Shown: positions 54,325-63,618, counted from the stretch's first letter. The stretch is 64,000 bases of DNA from Marinitoga sp. 1197 (GCF_001021165.1 NZ_AZAY01000010.1:34359-98358); one strand, 5' to 3'. The notes: generated from the letters alone by a model not told the origin. Program-made: numbers and translations.

Positions 54325-54866
54325 AAATCATCACCCTTTATAACTCTATTTTCTGTAAATATTATATCCATTTTTATATCATGTTTATATACAGGCAGAC
54401 TTTCTAAGATTTGAAAATCAAAGGCTACTCCTATTAAATGTGTTTTTGTATTTCTTGAAAAATATCTGTCATAGTATCCTCCACCATAGCCAAGTCTATA
54501 CATTTTTTTATCAAAAGCAACACCTGGAATTATATATACATCTATTTTTTTATTGTAAGATGTTCCAACGGGTTCCATTATTCCAAATTTTCCTTTTTCA
54601 AAATCATTTACTGAAGTTACCTTTACAAAATATATATCTTTTCCTTTGATTTTTGGAAAAACTATATCTTTATCGTTTAAAAGATCAACCAACTTTAACA
54701 AATTTACTTCATTTCTGAAAGGATAATAAGTAGCTATGCTATTAAATTTTATAGATTTCAGATATTCTATTGTTTTTTTTAATATTATTTCATTATAGGT
54801 ATTATATAATTTTATTTTTAAATTTGTTCGTTTTTCTAACATTAATTTTCTAATTTTATTTTTCAT
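54321..54866 (-). CDS. 5-formyltetrahydrofolate cyclo-ligase
   Basis: The 181-residue enzyme turns 5-formyl-THF to 5,10-methenyl-THF with ATP. Family marks: the basic N-terminus KNKIRKLMLEKR, YYPFRNEVN, and the ligand loop GYGGGYYDRYF with PGVAFD before it. It overlaps both neighbours by 4 bp (ATGA), so it is part of the Pel transcript although a housekeeping enzyme. Confidence 0.93.
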   Translation of the reverse strand: MKNKIRKLMLEKRTNLKIKLYNTYNEIILKKTIEYLKSIKFNSIATYYPFRNEVNLLKLVDLLNDKDIVFPKIKGKDIYFVKVTSVNDFEKGKFGIMEPVGTSYNKKIDVYIIPGVAFDKKMYRLGYGGGYYDRYFSRNTKTHLIGVAFDFQILESLPVYKHDIKMDIIFTENRVIKGDDL

Positions 54867-57160
54867 TTTTTCACATCCAGAAAAGTTATATTCATAATAT
54901 TTTTATTCATTTCAATTATATATAAATTGTTTTCTCTATAATAATGAATAATTTTTCCACCACTTATTTTTCTAATAATCTTTTTTGATTTTATCATGAA
55001 GTATTTTGGGAATAAGGAAGAATCCGGAATTATTACATCTAAACTTTTACCTTTCCAGTAATATTTAACATCTTGACTTAGATAATCAAAAAAATATGGA
55101 TACGCTTCTGACGCTGTTTGATTTCTAAGCCAGGGAAATTTTGTTTTTATTGTAGTATAAAAAGTTTCCAGATTATGATACATTTCATTCCATGTTTTAT
55201 TTTCAGGATTTCTATCTTTTGCAAATACATCATCTGGATGTATAAAGTGTTGAAAAGTACCAAAGTTGGCAAGAGTGTTTATAGTTGTTAGATATAGTCT
55301 ATTCAATGGATAATAACCATAAGTGGATCTTGGAATTATTACTACAAAATTATTTGTAATTTTATATTCAGAAAACTCGTCATTACTTTCATAAGAGGTT
55401 CCAATAGTTTTTATAGTTGGTAATGCTTTTAATAAATAATTTGCACCATAAGAATCTATTAAATTATTTGGAGCAACATAACTACTTATTACAATAGGGT
55501 GGTTTAAAACTTTACTTAAAAAGTTTTTAGCTGCATCTAAGCTCAATACTATATTTTCGGGATTATCCCATTTTTCTTTTGTTAAAGAGTTATGATTATA
55601 TCCATGTAGCCCAAGTTCAAACTCAGATTTGTCTATTTCTTTTAAGGTTTTATATGGACTATTGCTTTTGCTTATAAAAAATTCAGTAAATTCAAAGGGT
55701 GGTGTACTTGCACCATTGTAACTTAAAGGAGTTACAAAAGTATATTTTATATTAAACTTTTCGGAAAATTTTTTTATTGATGGCCACCATACATTATAAT
55801 AATATTCATCATCAGTAATTTTTTTGCCATCTATATTTTTTGTAATATTATAGGAAGGTAATGGAAAATCATCAATATAAAAAATATAAGAATTTAATAA
55901 TCCGGCAATAGATACATCTTGCATCTCTAAGATTGTTTGTAATATTAAACCTCTTGTAGATTTTAAAATAATGCTTGGATAAATGTATCCTATATAACCA
56001 TTATTGTGTTTTTCATACCATATTATAGGAATTTTTTTATTGTTATCATCACTTAAATAAGCTAAAATATTTTTGTTTTTATCAAATTTTATGTTGAATG
56101 TTATACTAAAATATCTTTTTAATATAGAATCGCCATTTTTCTCATTTCCAATTGGAAAGAGTTTTTTTGAAAAAATTATTTTTGATATATTTGTGTTATC
56201 TTCAATAATTTCATTTTTCCAAGGTGTGTTATTTAAACTAGTCGAAAAAATAAAAGAACCACCATTGTTGATAAATCGTTTTATTGTGTTAGTTTCGATA
56301 TATTCTGCATTGGTATTCCAGATTATATATTTATATGGTAATAAATCAATAAAAGATAAGTTATAAAAATCTTCAACATTTATGAATTCGTAATTAAGTT
56401 TGGCATAGGTAAAAATTTTTTTAAGTTCTTTTTGGGAAGATAAATATTCAGCACTATCAAATTTTGTTTTTATTATTAAAATTTTGTTTTCTTTTCCAAC
56501 TTTTTGATTTATTAATTCTAATATTATCTTTTTTATATCCAGAATAATATCACCATGTTTATTGATAAAACTATTAAAAATAGCGCCACCACCATTTTTA
56601 GACAGTATAATCATTGGATAGAAGTTATTTTCATATTTATATGATAATATCACATTATTTCCAAAAACAACATATTTTTCAACAGGCTGTTTGTTTGAAG
56701 TTGCTGGAGGACTTAAAAAGTATTCTTTTTTATATGTTATTTTATAATCTTTTAATTCTTTATATCCGTACATATAGTGTATACCGATTTTATTCAATAA
56801 ATTATTTATTTCTCTAATATCAGAAGTTACGCCAAGATTGTTAAAAAAGAAAAAAAATCCACCATTTTCTACAAAAGTAGATAATTGTCTTAAATATAAA
56901 TGAGAGTCTTTTAATTCAGGGGAATAATACCAGCTTATTATTCCAAAATATTTTTTATTATCAATTCTATAATAATTCATTTTTTCTATATCTTTTATTT
57001 CATAATTTACATTATATTTTTCCAGAATTGGAATAATATGGTATTTAAACATAAATTCTCCATATTGTTCTGACCCTTTATAAAGTAACAAAAGGTCTTT
57101 TTGTGCAAATAAAGAAAGTGTTATTAAAAAAAGTGCTATTAAGATAATTGATTTTTTCAT
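54863..57160 (-). CDS. pelA: PelA-type exported polysaccharide deacetylase (DUF2194)
   Basis: The 765-residue protein has a signal peptide (SIILIALFLITLSLFA), an N-terminal region of two Rossmann/amidotransferase-like halves (about 20-390), and a C-terminal CE4-like deacetylase region with the Asp pair FYIDDFPLP and zinc-site His in LGLHGYNHN, then SSYVAPNN. It resembles the deacetylase-only PelA of Gram-positive pel operons, lacking a fused GH166 hydrolase. It should remove acetyl groups from N-acetylgalactosamine-rich Pel polymer outside the membrane. Start overlaps the pelG stop by 4 bp. Confidence 0.8.
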   Translation of the reverse strand: MKKSIILIALFLITLSLFAQKDLLLLYKGSEQYGEFMFKYHIIPILEKYNVNYEIKDIEKMNYYRIDNKKYFGIISWYYSPELKDSHLYLRQLSTFVENGGFFFFFNNLGVTSDIREINNLLNKIGIHYMYGYKELKDYKITYKKEYFLSPPATSNKQPVEKYVVFGNNVILSYKYENNFYPMIILSKNGGGAIFNSFINKHGDIILDIKKIILELINQKVGKENKILIIKTKFDSAEYLSSQKELKKIFTYAKLNYEFINVEDFYNLSFIDLLPYKYIIWNTNAEYIETNTIKRFINNGGSFIFSTSLNNTPWKNEIIEDNTNISKIIFSKKLFPIGNEKNGDSILKRYFSITFNIKFDKNKNILAYLSDDNNKKIPIIWYEKHNNGYIGYIYPSIILKSTRGLILQTILEMQDVSIAGLLNSYIFYIDDFPLPSYNITKNIDGKKITDDEYYYNVWWPSIKKFSEKFNIKYTFVTPLSYNGASTPPFEFTEFFISKSNSPYKTLKEIDKSEFELGLHGYNHNSLTKEKWDNPENIVLSLDAAKNFLSKVLNHPIVISSYVAPNNLIDSYGANYLLKALPTIKTIGTSYESNDEFSEYKITNNFVVIIPRSTYGYYPLNRLYLTTINTLANFGTFQHFIHPDDVFAKDRNPENKTWNEMYHNLETFYTTIKTKFPWLRNQTASEAYPYFFDYLSQDVKYYWKGKSLDVIIPDSSLFPKYFMIKSKKIIRKISGGKIIHYYRENNLYIIEMNKNIMNITFLDVKK

Positions 57161-58578
57161 AATTTTTCCTCCATTAAATTTTTAATGTCTTTATAATAAA
57201 GATAATATCCATCCTCAACAGCTAATTTTTGTCTATAATATTCTGTTTTTATTAAATCTTTAATTTTTGAAATTAATATTTTATATCCGATAAATGTTCC
57301 TATTGTAAAGGCAAAGGTATAACTTGCTCCAAGTGAGTAAAAACCAAATTTATCTAAGAAAATAATACTTAATAATAAATTTATTAAAAGTACTGAAATA
57401 TTTAAGTATAATGTTTCTTTTCTGAAATCGAAATATAATAACAAAAGCATAATCATGAGATAAAAAGAATTCATCATAGCTCCGATTAAACCTAACCTTA
57501 ATATTGGTTTAAATATTTCCGAAATAAAAGGTAGCATATTTAATTCATTTAGCAATAATAATATAAATGTAATAATTACCTGAACCCTGATGGTTAAATT
57601 AATATCAAATTTTAATTCTTTTTCCATGTTTTCTTTTCTAATATTGATTTCATAATAATTGTATCCTTCAATTAATGAGTCATAAAATAATTTATATGTT
57701 TTGTAGAACCTGGTTTCCAGAACAAGTATAAACATAGTTGCTGTTGGTATTATGGTTAAATAAGCTATAAACATTGGACTGTCATAAATAAAAGAAAAAT
57801 AAAAACCATTAATTGGCATTTCTCCAAAATCTTTTGAATGCCATATAATAAAATCGTCTATCCATAATGCCAGGTAATAGGTAAATCCTATTAAAATATT
57901 ATGCCAGTATTTTTTAATTTCTTTTATCCATTCAAATGAGGTTAAGTTTAAATCTGTTCCGAAATATAGTAAGGCCAGAATATAATGTACAAATGTTCCA
58001 ATATTAACCCCAAAAGCATAACCTAAAATATAGCCCAAAGGATTTTTTTCTGATCCAAAATATTTTGAAAATATTATTGAGAAAAAGCCCATTATAATAT
58101 ATCCCATAATATACCAGTTTATAGCATTTGTAGATATTGAAGCTATTGAAATTATCCATAAGGCTAATAGGGAAATAACAAGATAAGAAAAAGAAAGAGC
58201 AAACCAACTTTCATGTTTATAAAAAGAAAAAAATATATATAAAATAAAAATAGCGAAAAGTGTAGCAAAAATCAGTATCCCCATTACTTCAGGTAATATT
58301 TTTTTGTATTTTTTTGAATATATAAGGTCTGAAATTCTTCTTGACTCAAACATTATAAATAATCCTGAAATTATTATAGAAAATACAAAAGAATAAACAA
58401 TTGAAATATTAAAATAAATGTTTGATATTTTTAAAAAGCTCAAGATAATCCACAATGTTAAAGTTGTTATTATCCATGGCCCAGAAGAAACAACTACAGA
58501 ATACGCTATAGCCAATAAATCAGTTGAAACCCCACCTTGATGAAACATTTTATTTAATCTAAAGCCTATTCCAGCCAA
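57157..58578 (-). CDS. pelG: Pel polysaccharide transporter PelG
   Basis: The 473-residue protein has about twelve membrane helices and the PelG N-terminus: MAGIGFRLNKMF, then YSVVVSSGPWIIT. It belongs to the MOP flippase superfamily and in known systems forms the inner-membrane export complex with PelD, PelE and PelF. One base separates it from pelF. Confidence 0.92.
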   Translation of the reverse strand: MAGIGFRLNKMFHQGGVSTDLLAIAYSVVVSSGPWIITTLTLWIILSFLKISNIYFNISIVYSFVFSIIISGLFIMFESRRISDLIYSKKYKKILPEVMGILIFATLFAIFILYIFFSFYKHESWFALSFSYLVISLLALWIISIASISTNAINWYIMGYIIMGFFSIIFSKYFGSEKNPLGYILGYAFGVNIGTFVHYILALLYFGTDLNLTSFEWIKEIKKYWHNILIGFTYYLALWIDDFIIWHSKDFGEMPINGFYFSFIYDSPMFIAYLTIIPTATMFILVLETRFYKTYKLFYDSLIEGYNYYEINIRKENMEKELKFDINLTIRVQVIITFILLLLNELNMLPFISEIFKPILRLGLIGAMMNSFYLMIMLLLLYFDFRKETLYLNISVLLINLLLSIIFLDKFGFYSLGASYTFAFTIGTFIGYKILISKIKDLIKTEYYRQKLAVEDGYYLYYKDIKNLMEEKL

Positions 58579-58579
58579 T

Positions 58580-59986
58580 TTATTTCACCACCGATAAATA
58601 CAAATCTTTATAATTTTTAATCATTTGTTCTAATCTATATCTTTTTTTCACGCGTATTCTTGCCAGTTTTGATGCACTTATTCTAAATTCATCATTTTGA
58701 TATAATTCAATTAATCCTTTTGCGAGTCCTACAAAGTCTTTTGGCTTTACAACAATCCCAGCTTCTCCAATTATATCTTCATCGGAACCATATATCATTT
58801 CCGAACATGCTCCAACATCAGTAGTCACGACAGGAATTCCTGCAGCAAAAGCTTCTAAAATAACCAGTGGTTGCCCTTCGCTAACACTTGAGAGTAATAA
58901 AACATTTATTTTTGGATAATAATCAAGAACATTAACCTTTCCAGTAAATTTAATAGTATCTTCTAATCTAAAAATTTTAATCATATCAAGGCATTCTTTA
59001 TAGTATTCTGGTTCTTCATCGGTTGGCCCTATAATTAATAATTTGAAGTTTTTAATTTTTTCTTTAACCATTTTAGCCGCTTTAATAGCAGTTTTTATAT
59101 CTTTTATTTCCACAACACGACCAACAAGTCCAACAATATAAGGATCTTTTTCTTTTCTGTATTCTAATTTTGAAAATTTATCGAAATCTATTCCATTAGG
59201 AATTACATACATTTTTGATTCATCTTCACATAATTCTTTTTCAAATAATTGATTTTTTGAAAATAATGTTGTAATTTTTTTTGATCCTTTATATACCAAT
59301 GAACTAATGGTATTAAATAATTTAATCCATGCAAGTCTGTATTCATCTTTTATCCATCCAGCTTTTAATACCTCAAGTTGTCTTTCTCTATGATAGATAC
59401 CATGTTCGGTTAAAATTACAGGAGTGTTATTTTTTATACCGTTCATAATTGCAGAAATACCAGCATATCCAGTTGTTATAGTATGGTATATATCACATTT
59501 TGGAAAATCAACAGTCATTGAATTTAAAAATGGTAAAAGCATAGATTGCAAAGTCCAGAAGTAATTGGTGAAATTTTCATAAGGTATATATGTTTTATAA
59601 AAATCAAGCATAACTTCCCAGTATGTTTCAGATTTCAACAAGCTTGTAAAGTCATAATTAGAATATTGCTGAAAAAGTTTATAAAGATTTTCAGACATAA
59701 CTTTTTCATCAAATGGATATTTTAAGATTTCTCTTAATTTATTGCCAAATTGTTTAGTTATAATTGATTTGCTGGAAAAGTCATATTTTGCAAATAAAAA
59801 ATATTCAAAATAATCTATAACATTATCAGGAAAATTGTATTTTGGTTTTCTTATTTTTGGCACATCACCAATATGAATTATGCAGAATTCAACATCTTTC
59901 ATGCTTTTTATTAATGTATTTCCCCAACTTGAAACACCACCGGTAACATAAGGGTATGTTCCTTCAAAAACTATTCCAACCTTCAT
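58580..59986 (-). CDS. pelF: Pel glycosyltransferase PelF
   Basis: The 468-residue GT4 enzyme matches PelF: EGTYPYVTGGVSSWGNTLI at the N-terminus, TEHGIYHRERQLE in the middle, and SSVSEGQPLVILEAFAAG with VVTTDVGACSEM in the donor site. PelF polymerises UDP-GalNAc/UDP-GlcNAc in the cytoplasm. No signal or membrane helix. ATG after AAGGAG. Confidence 0.95.
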   Translation of the reverse strand: MKVGIVFEGTYPYVTGGVSSWGNTLIKSMKDVEFCIIHIGDVPKIRKPKYNFPDNVIDYFEYFLFAKYDFSSKSIITKQFGNKLREILKYPFDEKVMSENLYKLFQQYSNYDFTSLLKSETYWEVMLDFYKTYIPYENFTNYFWTLQSMLLPFLNSMTVDFPKCDIYHTITTGYAGISAIMNGIKNNTPVILTEHGIYHRERQLEVLKAGWIKDEYRLAWIKLFNTISSLVYKGSKKITTLFSKNQLFEKELCEDESKMYVIPNGIDFDKFSKLEYRKEKDPYIVGLVGRVVEIKDIKTAIKAAKMVKEKIKNFKLLIIGPTDEEPEYYKECLDMIKIFRLEDTIKFTGKVNVLDYYPKINVLLLSSVSEGQPLVILEAFAAGIPVVTTDVGACSEMIYGSDEDIIGEAGIVVKPKDFVGLAKGLIELYQNDEFRISASKLARIRVKKRYRLEQMIKNYKDLYLSVVK

Positions 59987-59987
59987 A

Positions 59988-60569
59988 TTATTCTCCTTTT
60001 AAATTAATATATTTGATAATTAACTCAATATCTTCAATATCTTTTTTATCGAATAAGTTTTTTAAGTTATTAAATTTTTCTGGATAAAATATTTTTAAAA
60101 TAAATAACATTTGTAGTTTTTCCTTTTTGTTCATGTTTTTTATTAAATTAGATATATAATTATTGTTGTTTGAAAGTAAAAAAAGCTGTATCTTTGTTTT
60201 GAAATCAATATTATTTATATAATCATAAATAGAATTATCATTCATTAGATTTTTTATTGAATATAATAAAAAATCAAGTTTATACTTTTGAGCAATTTTT
60301 AAAGTTTTATCATCTTTTAAAGCAGTAGATATAGAAATTAATTGGTTTATGAGTATAATATCTTCATCATTAAAATAATTTTTTCCTTCCAATTTTATTA
60401 ATAATTCTTTTTGTTTTATATATGATGTTCTTTTATTCCATGGAAGTTCTTTTATATATTCAGGGTCAAAAGAATAATTGCTATTATAATTTATTATAAT
60501 AGTTATGACTATTAACAGCATAGTTAATATAAATAATAAATAATAAGGTTGTAAAAATTTTTTTTTCAT
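59988..60569 (-). CDS. Single-pass membrane protein of the Pel operon, unknown
   Basis: The 193-residue protein has one N-terminal membrane helix (about 10-28) and a helical, Asn/Lys-rich rest with leucine spacing like helical repeats. It lies between pelE and pelF with 5 bp and 1 bp gaps, so it belongs to the operon, but no standard Pel subunit matches it. It could be a detached TPR part of PelE or a lineage-specific partner of the export complex. Confidence 0.65.
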   Translation of the reverse strand: MKKKFLQPYYLLFILTMLLIVITIIINYNSNYSFDPEYIKELPWNKRTSYIKQKELLIKLEGKNYFNDEDIILINQLISISTALKDDKTLKIAQKYKLDFLLYSIKNLMNDNSIYDYINNIDFKTKIQLFLLSNNNNYISNLIKNMNKKEKLQMLFILKIFYPEKFNNLKNLFDKKDIEDIELIIKYINLKGE

Positions 60570-60574
60570 ATAAT

Positions 60575-61513
60575 TTAATCCCCCAGTAAAAATTTTATAG
60601 ATTTATGTTTTGCTGAAAAACCAAGGTCTATAAAATCGGAAACTAATTTTTGAACAGTTTTTTGTTTCATTCTTTTTATATAATAGATTATTGCATATTC
60701 ATATATTTCCTGAGCTTTAATTGTGTTAATCTTTTCATTTAATAATATTTCCAATGTATCGAATTCATTTAATGATTCTAAGATTTTTAATGTTATTACA
60801 ATTAATTTTGGGCTATCAGGAAATATTTCAATTGCAGTTCTTAATAAAATTGAACTTTGCCATAAAACTTCCTGTTTATGTTCGCCTGCTAAAAAACCAG
60901 AATTAGCATAAAAATAGGCATATTTACCATAATCAATATAATCTTTTAAAGTTTTTAAATTTTTCATATAAAAAGAGATTTTTTTAATTAAAAAATTTTC
61001 TAAATTTGTCAGAGCATCAGATGCATACAATATAACATCAGGATGAGAGTCCTCTTTAATTGCACTTCTGATTAAATTTATCCCTTCTACAAAATCTATT
61101 TTATCATTTTTTATTGAATTATACACCAATCTTACAACATATTTACGCTGTTCAGGATCTCCATATTTTAAAATAATATTAAACGGAGCCAGATCAACAG
61201 AAGAAAATCCAATACTTTTTGAATTTACAATATTATATTTTGAAAAATCTATTTCTTTATATAAAGGGGATAAATTCCTTTTTTGAAATAATAATATTAA
61301 TGGATAAAACGGGAATATTATAAAGAATAATGTAGTTTTTAGCAATAAATTTTTTAATGAAAAAGAACTTTTATATTCATGATAATTAATGAAAAGCAAA
61401 ATAATAGTATAAATGCTAACAGCAGCATAACCATAATGAAAATAATTAAAAATAAATAAGAAAATCCCACATACTCCAGAAAAAAACGAAATAATTAAAA
61501 AAATATTTTTCAT
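60575..61513 (-). CDS. pelE: PelE-like membrane protein with helical repeats
   Basis: The 312-residue protein has three to four membrane helices in the first 85 residues (FLIISFFSGVCGIFLFIFNY, then SIYTIILLFIN) and a soluble helical-repeat region to the end, the plan of PelE (two membrane helices plus TPR). The sequence itself is divergent, so the name rests on plan and position between pelD and pelF. Start overlaps the pelD stop (ATGA). Confidence 0.72.
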   Translation of the reverse strand: MKNIFLIISFFSGVCGIFLFIFNYFHYGYAAVSIYTIILLFINYHEYKSSFSLKNLLLKTTLFFIIFPFYPLILLFQKRNLSPLYKEIDFSKYNIVNSKSIGFSSVDLAPFNIILKYGDPEQRKYVVRLVYNSIKNDKIDFVEGINLIRSAIKEDSHPDVILYASDALTNLENFLIKKISFYMKNLKTLKDYIDYGKYAYFYANSGFLAGEHKQEVLWQSSILLRTAIEIFPDSPKLIVITLKILESLNEFDTLEILLNEKINTIKAQEIYEYAIIYYIKRMKQKTVQKLVSDFIDLGFSAKHKSIKFLLGD

Positions 61514-62715
61514 TGTTTTGTATATGCCTCCATAACTTTAATATTTTCGTAGCTGAAATTATCTAAAACCCTTGTTAAACCATCTTTGGAACACGAAGTT
61601 AAAATTATTTTAATTTCTTTTTTGTTTTTATCTATAAAAAGAAAATCGGTATCTCGAATGAATTTTTTAAATAAATTTATTGAATTAATATTATTGTATT
61701 TTACAATTACTACAGAATAAGGAATTCCAAATCTTTTTCTTCTTTCTTCAATTTTTTCCAAAATATTGCTAAATTTTTCAGATGTGAGAAAATCTGGGTT
61801 TTGATTTTCAGATAATTTTGATGAAGCCAGCAATAAAGTGCTTAACCAATCCGCCAGAATTTTTAGATATATTTCTGTATTTTTATTTATTTTTTCCGGA
61901 TCTATTATTTCTATAATAATAAAACCAAGTATTTCTTTTCCATGCTTTACACTAACGGCCATAGCAGGTTCATATTCAAAATTATATTCTACTTCTGTCA
62001 AATATAAAACATTTGCATTTGCACTTCCAAACTCCATAGCCATGCTTATTACAACAGATTTATCTACTGGAAGAGAATTTGGTAAAAATTGCGGACCTTT
62101 TCTAACCTTCATGCGTAGAAAATTATTTTTACTTAAAGTATAAATAGAAACGGTTTTTGCATAGATAAATTCTGAAATTAAATCAATGGCTTCATTAAAT
62201 ATATCTTCTGAATTATTATATTCAATATCTTTTAATTTCTCTACCAGTAAAGAAACTCCCTGTTTTTCCAGAACAAGTTTGTGTTCAAGATCATCAGTTA
62301 TATTTTTATATTTTCGTATATCTTCTTCTAATGATTTTACTTTTTCTTTTAATAAGTTTATTTGTTCATTTTGATAATTTATTTTTTGAATATACATATC
62401 TCTGAAAAAGCCGATTATAAAGCCAAACAAAAAAATATAAAGGGGATTTTTTAAAACAGTCCAGGAAATAATAAATTTAAAAAAGTCATTTCTGGCATTA
62501 AAGAAAATTGATAAAAAGATATAAAAAGTACTGATGCTTCCAGATAATAAAGAGAAATTGATACCATATCGAATAGCTATAAGAATTGAAAAAATAAAAT
62601 ATGGATTAGGATCTACAAAAATATATCCAAAAAATTTATTAGTTATATCTAAAATAAATAATAATGTTAGAATCAGAGCAATTTCTAAAAAAGCAAAAAT
62701 ATTTTTTTTGTTCAT
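61510..62715 (-). CDS. pelD: PelD-like c-di-GMP receptor
   Basis: The 401-residue protein has four membrane helices (about 7-108), a coiled coil (115-165), a GAF domain (about 168-300) and a degenerate GGDEF domain (310-401). The active GGDEF loop is lost (KNKKE), but the RxxD I-site remains as RDTD, Arg354 to Asp357. This is the layout of PelD, which switches on Pel synthesis when it binds c-di-GMP. ATG follows GGAGG, 2 bp after the stop of the PilZ gene. Confidence 0.9.
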   Translation of the reverse strand: MNKKNIFAFLEIALILTLLFILDITNKFFGYIFVDPNPYFIFSILIAIRYGINFSLLSGSISTFYIFLSIFFNARNDFFKFIISWTVLKNPLYIFLFGFIIGFFRDMYIQKINYQNEQINLLKEKVKSLEEDIRKYKNITDDLEHKLVLEKQGVSLLVEKLKDIEYNNSEDIFNEAIDLISEFIYAKTVSIYTLSKNNFLRMKVRKGPQFLPNSLPVDKSVVISMAMEFGSANANVLYLTEVEYNFEYEPAMAVSVKHGKEILGFIIIEIIDPEKINKNTEIYLKILADWLSTLLLASSKLSENQNPDFLTSEKFSNILEKIEERRKRFGIPYSVVIVKYNNINSINLFKKFIRDTDFLFIDKNKKEIKIILTSCSKDGLTRVLDNFSYENIKVMEAYTKQ

Positions 62716-62717
62716 TA

Positions 62718-63389
62718 TTAATCCTCCAATATACCATGTTTTGATTTTATTGAATATAGATTTACATAACGAACTAAGTTTTTTTCTAAATTATAGTTAA
62801 TATTTAGAAATTTCATTCCATAAATTTTCTCTCCATATATATTTTCCCCAATTAATCGTACAACACGTGTATTTATATTTTTCAATATCAAACTTTTATG
62901 TATATCTAGTTGTTTTATTATGTATTCTTTTTCAGTGTTTAAATAATGTTTTGAAACTATTTTCATTCCACCAGCACTAAAATCTCTTGTTTCAAATGGA
63001 ATATTTTTATTATCTTCATTATCGAGTAATAAACCTTCTCTAATTATAGGAATTCTATAAAAAAGTCTTTTTTGAATTTTAAAACCTGTTAATGGCAAAT
63101 ATACAAAAATGTTATCCAATTCTTTTTTTAAAACCTTGGATTTTATGATAATATTTGATGAATTTTCATATATTCTGATATTTAACTTCTCCCCGTTATA
63201 TAATTTTATTTTTGAATTTTTGTATATTGGAGGTAAAATTTGAGCATATTTTGATAAGAAATTTAATGATATTATTCTACTATTCCCAATAATATGTTGG
63301 GTTGGTAGTTCAATATCAATTAAGTCACCGGTGGCAAGAACTTTTTTTAATTTTATTTTTTCTATAAAAATGCTTTCATTATATTTCAT
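62718..63389 (-). CDS. PilZ domain protein (YcgR-like c-di-GMP receptor)
   Basis: The 223-residue protein has an N-terminal YcgR-type beta domain (about 15-100) and a C-terminal PilZ domain with both ligand motifs: RLFYR (108-112, RxxxR) and DFSAGG (136-141, D/NxSxxG). It should bind c-di-GMP. Being first in the Pel operon suggests that it modulates polymer synthesis, or motility in parallel. ATG after AAAGGAG. A possible -10 TATAAT lies at 63427-63432 on the minus strand. Confidence 0.92.
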   Translation of the reverse strand: MKYNESIFIEKIKLKKVLATGDLIDIELPTQHIIGNSRIISLNFLSKYAQILPPIYKNSKIKLYNGEKLNIRIYENSSNIIIKSKVLKKELDNIFVYLPLTGFKIQKRLFYRIPIIREGLLLDNEDNKNIPFETRDFSAGGMKIVSKHYLNTEKEYIIKQLDIHKSLILKNINTRVVRLIGENIYGEKIYGMKFLNINYNLEKNLVRYVNLYSIKSKHGILED

Positions 63390-63429
63390 GTTTTTTCTCC
63401 TTTTATTAATTCTTATATTTATATATATT

Positions 63430-63511
63430 ATATCATATTAGAGTGTCCAATTAGTAAAGCAAGCGAAAACTCGCAAATTGTCATTTCATTTTAGACTTTT
63501 TTAAATATCAT
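63430..63511 (+). repeat. Short chimeric repeat copy E at the head of the Pel operon
   Basis: The left 37 bp (GTGTCCAATTAGTAAAGC, then GCGAAAACTCG) match the left end of copy D (subfamily 2), while the right end (CATTTCATTTTAGACTTTTT) is the outer end of subfamily 1 in reverse. Everything between is gone. ATATCAT flanks it at 63430-63436 and 63505-63511. The rest of 63390-63702 holds a terminator and otherwise nothing I can name. Confidence 0.7.
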
Positions 63512-63589
63512 TAAATAGGCATTCTTCAATTCAATCACGCCTAAATATTTTTATAAAAATTTTTTTACAAGTAATAGAATAAATTAAAA

Positions 63590-63618
63590 AAATCGTCTGT
63601 AAACAACACAGACGATTT
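63590..63618 (-). terminator. Terminator of the Rpn-like gene
   Basis: AAATCGTCTGT and ACAGACGATTT pair perfectly around AAACAAC; on the minus strand seven T follow. Confidence 0.9.
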
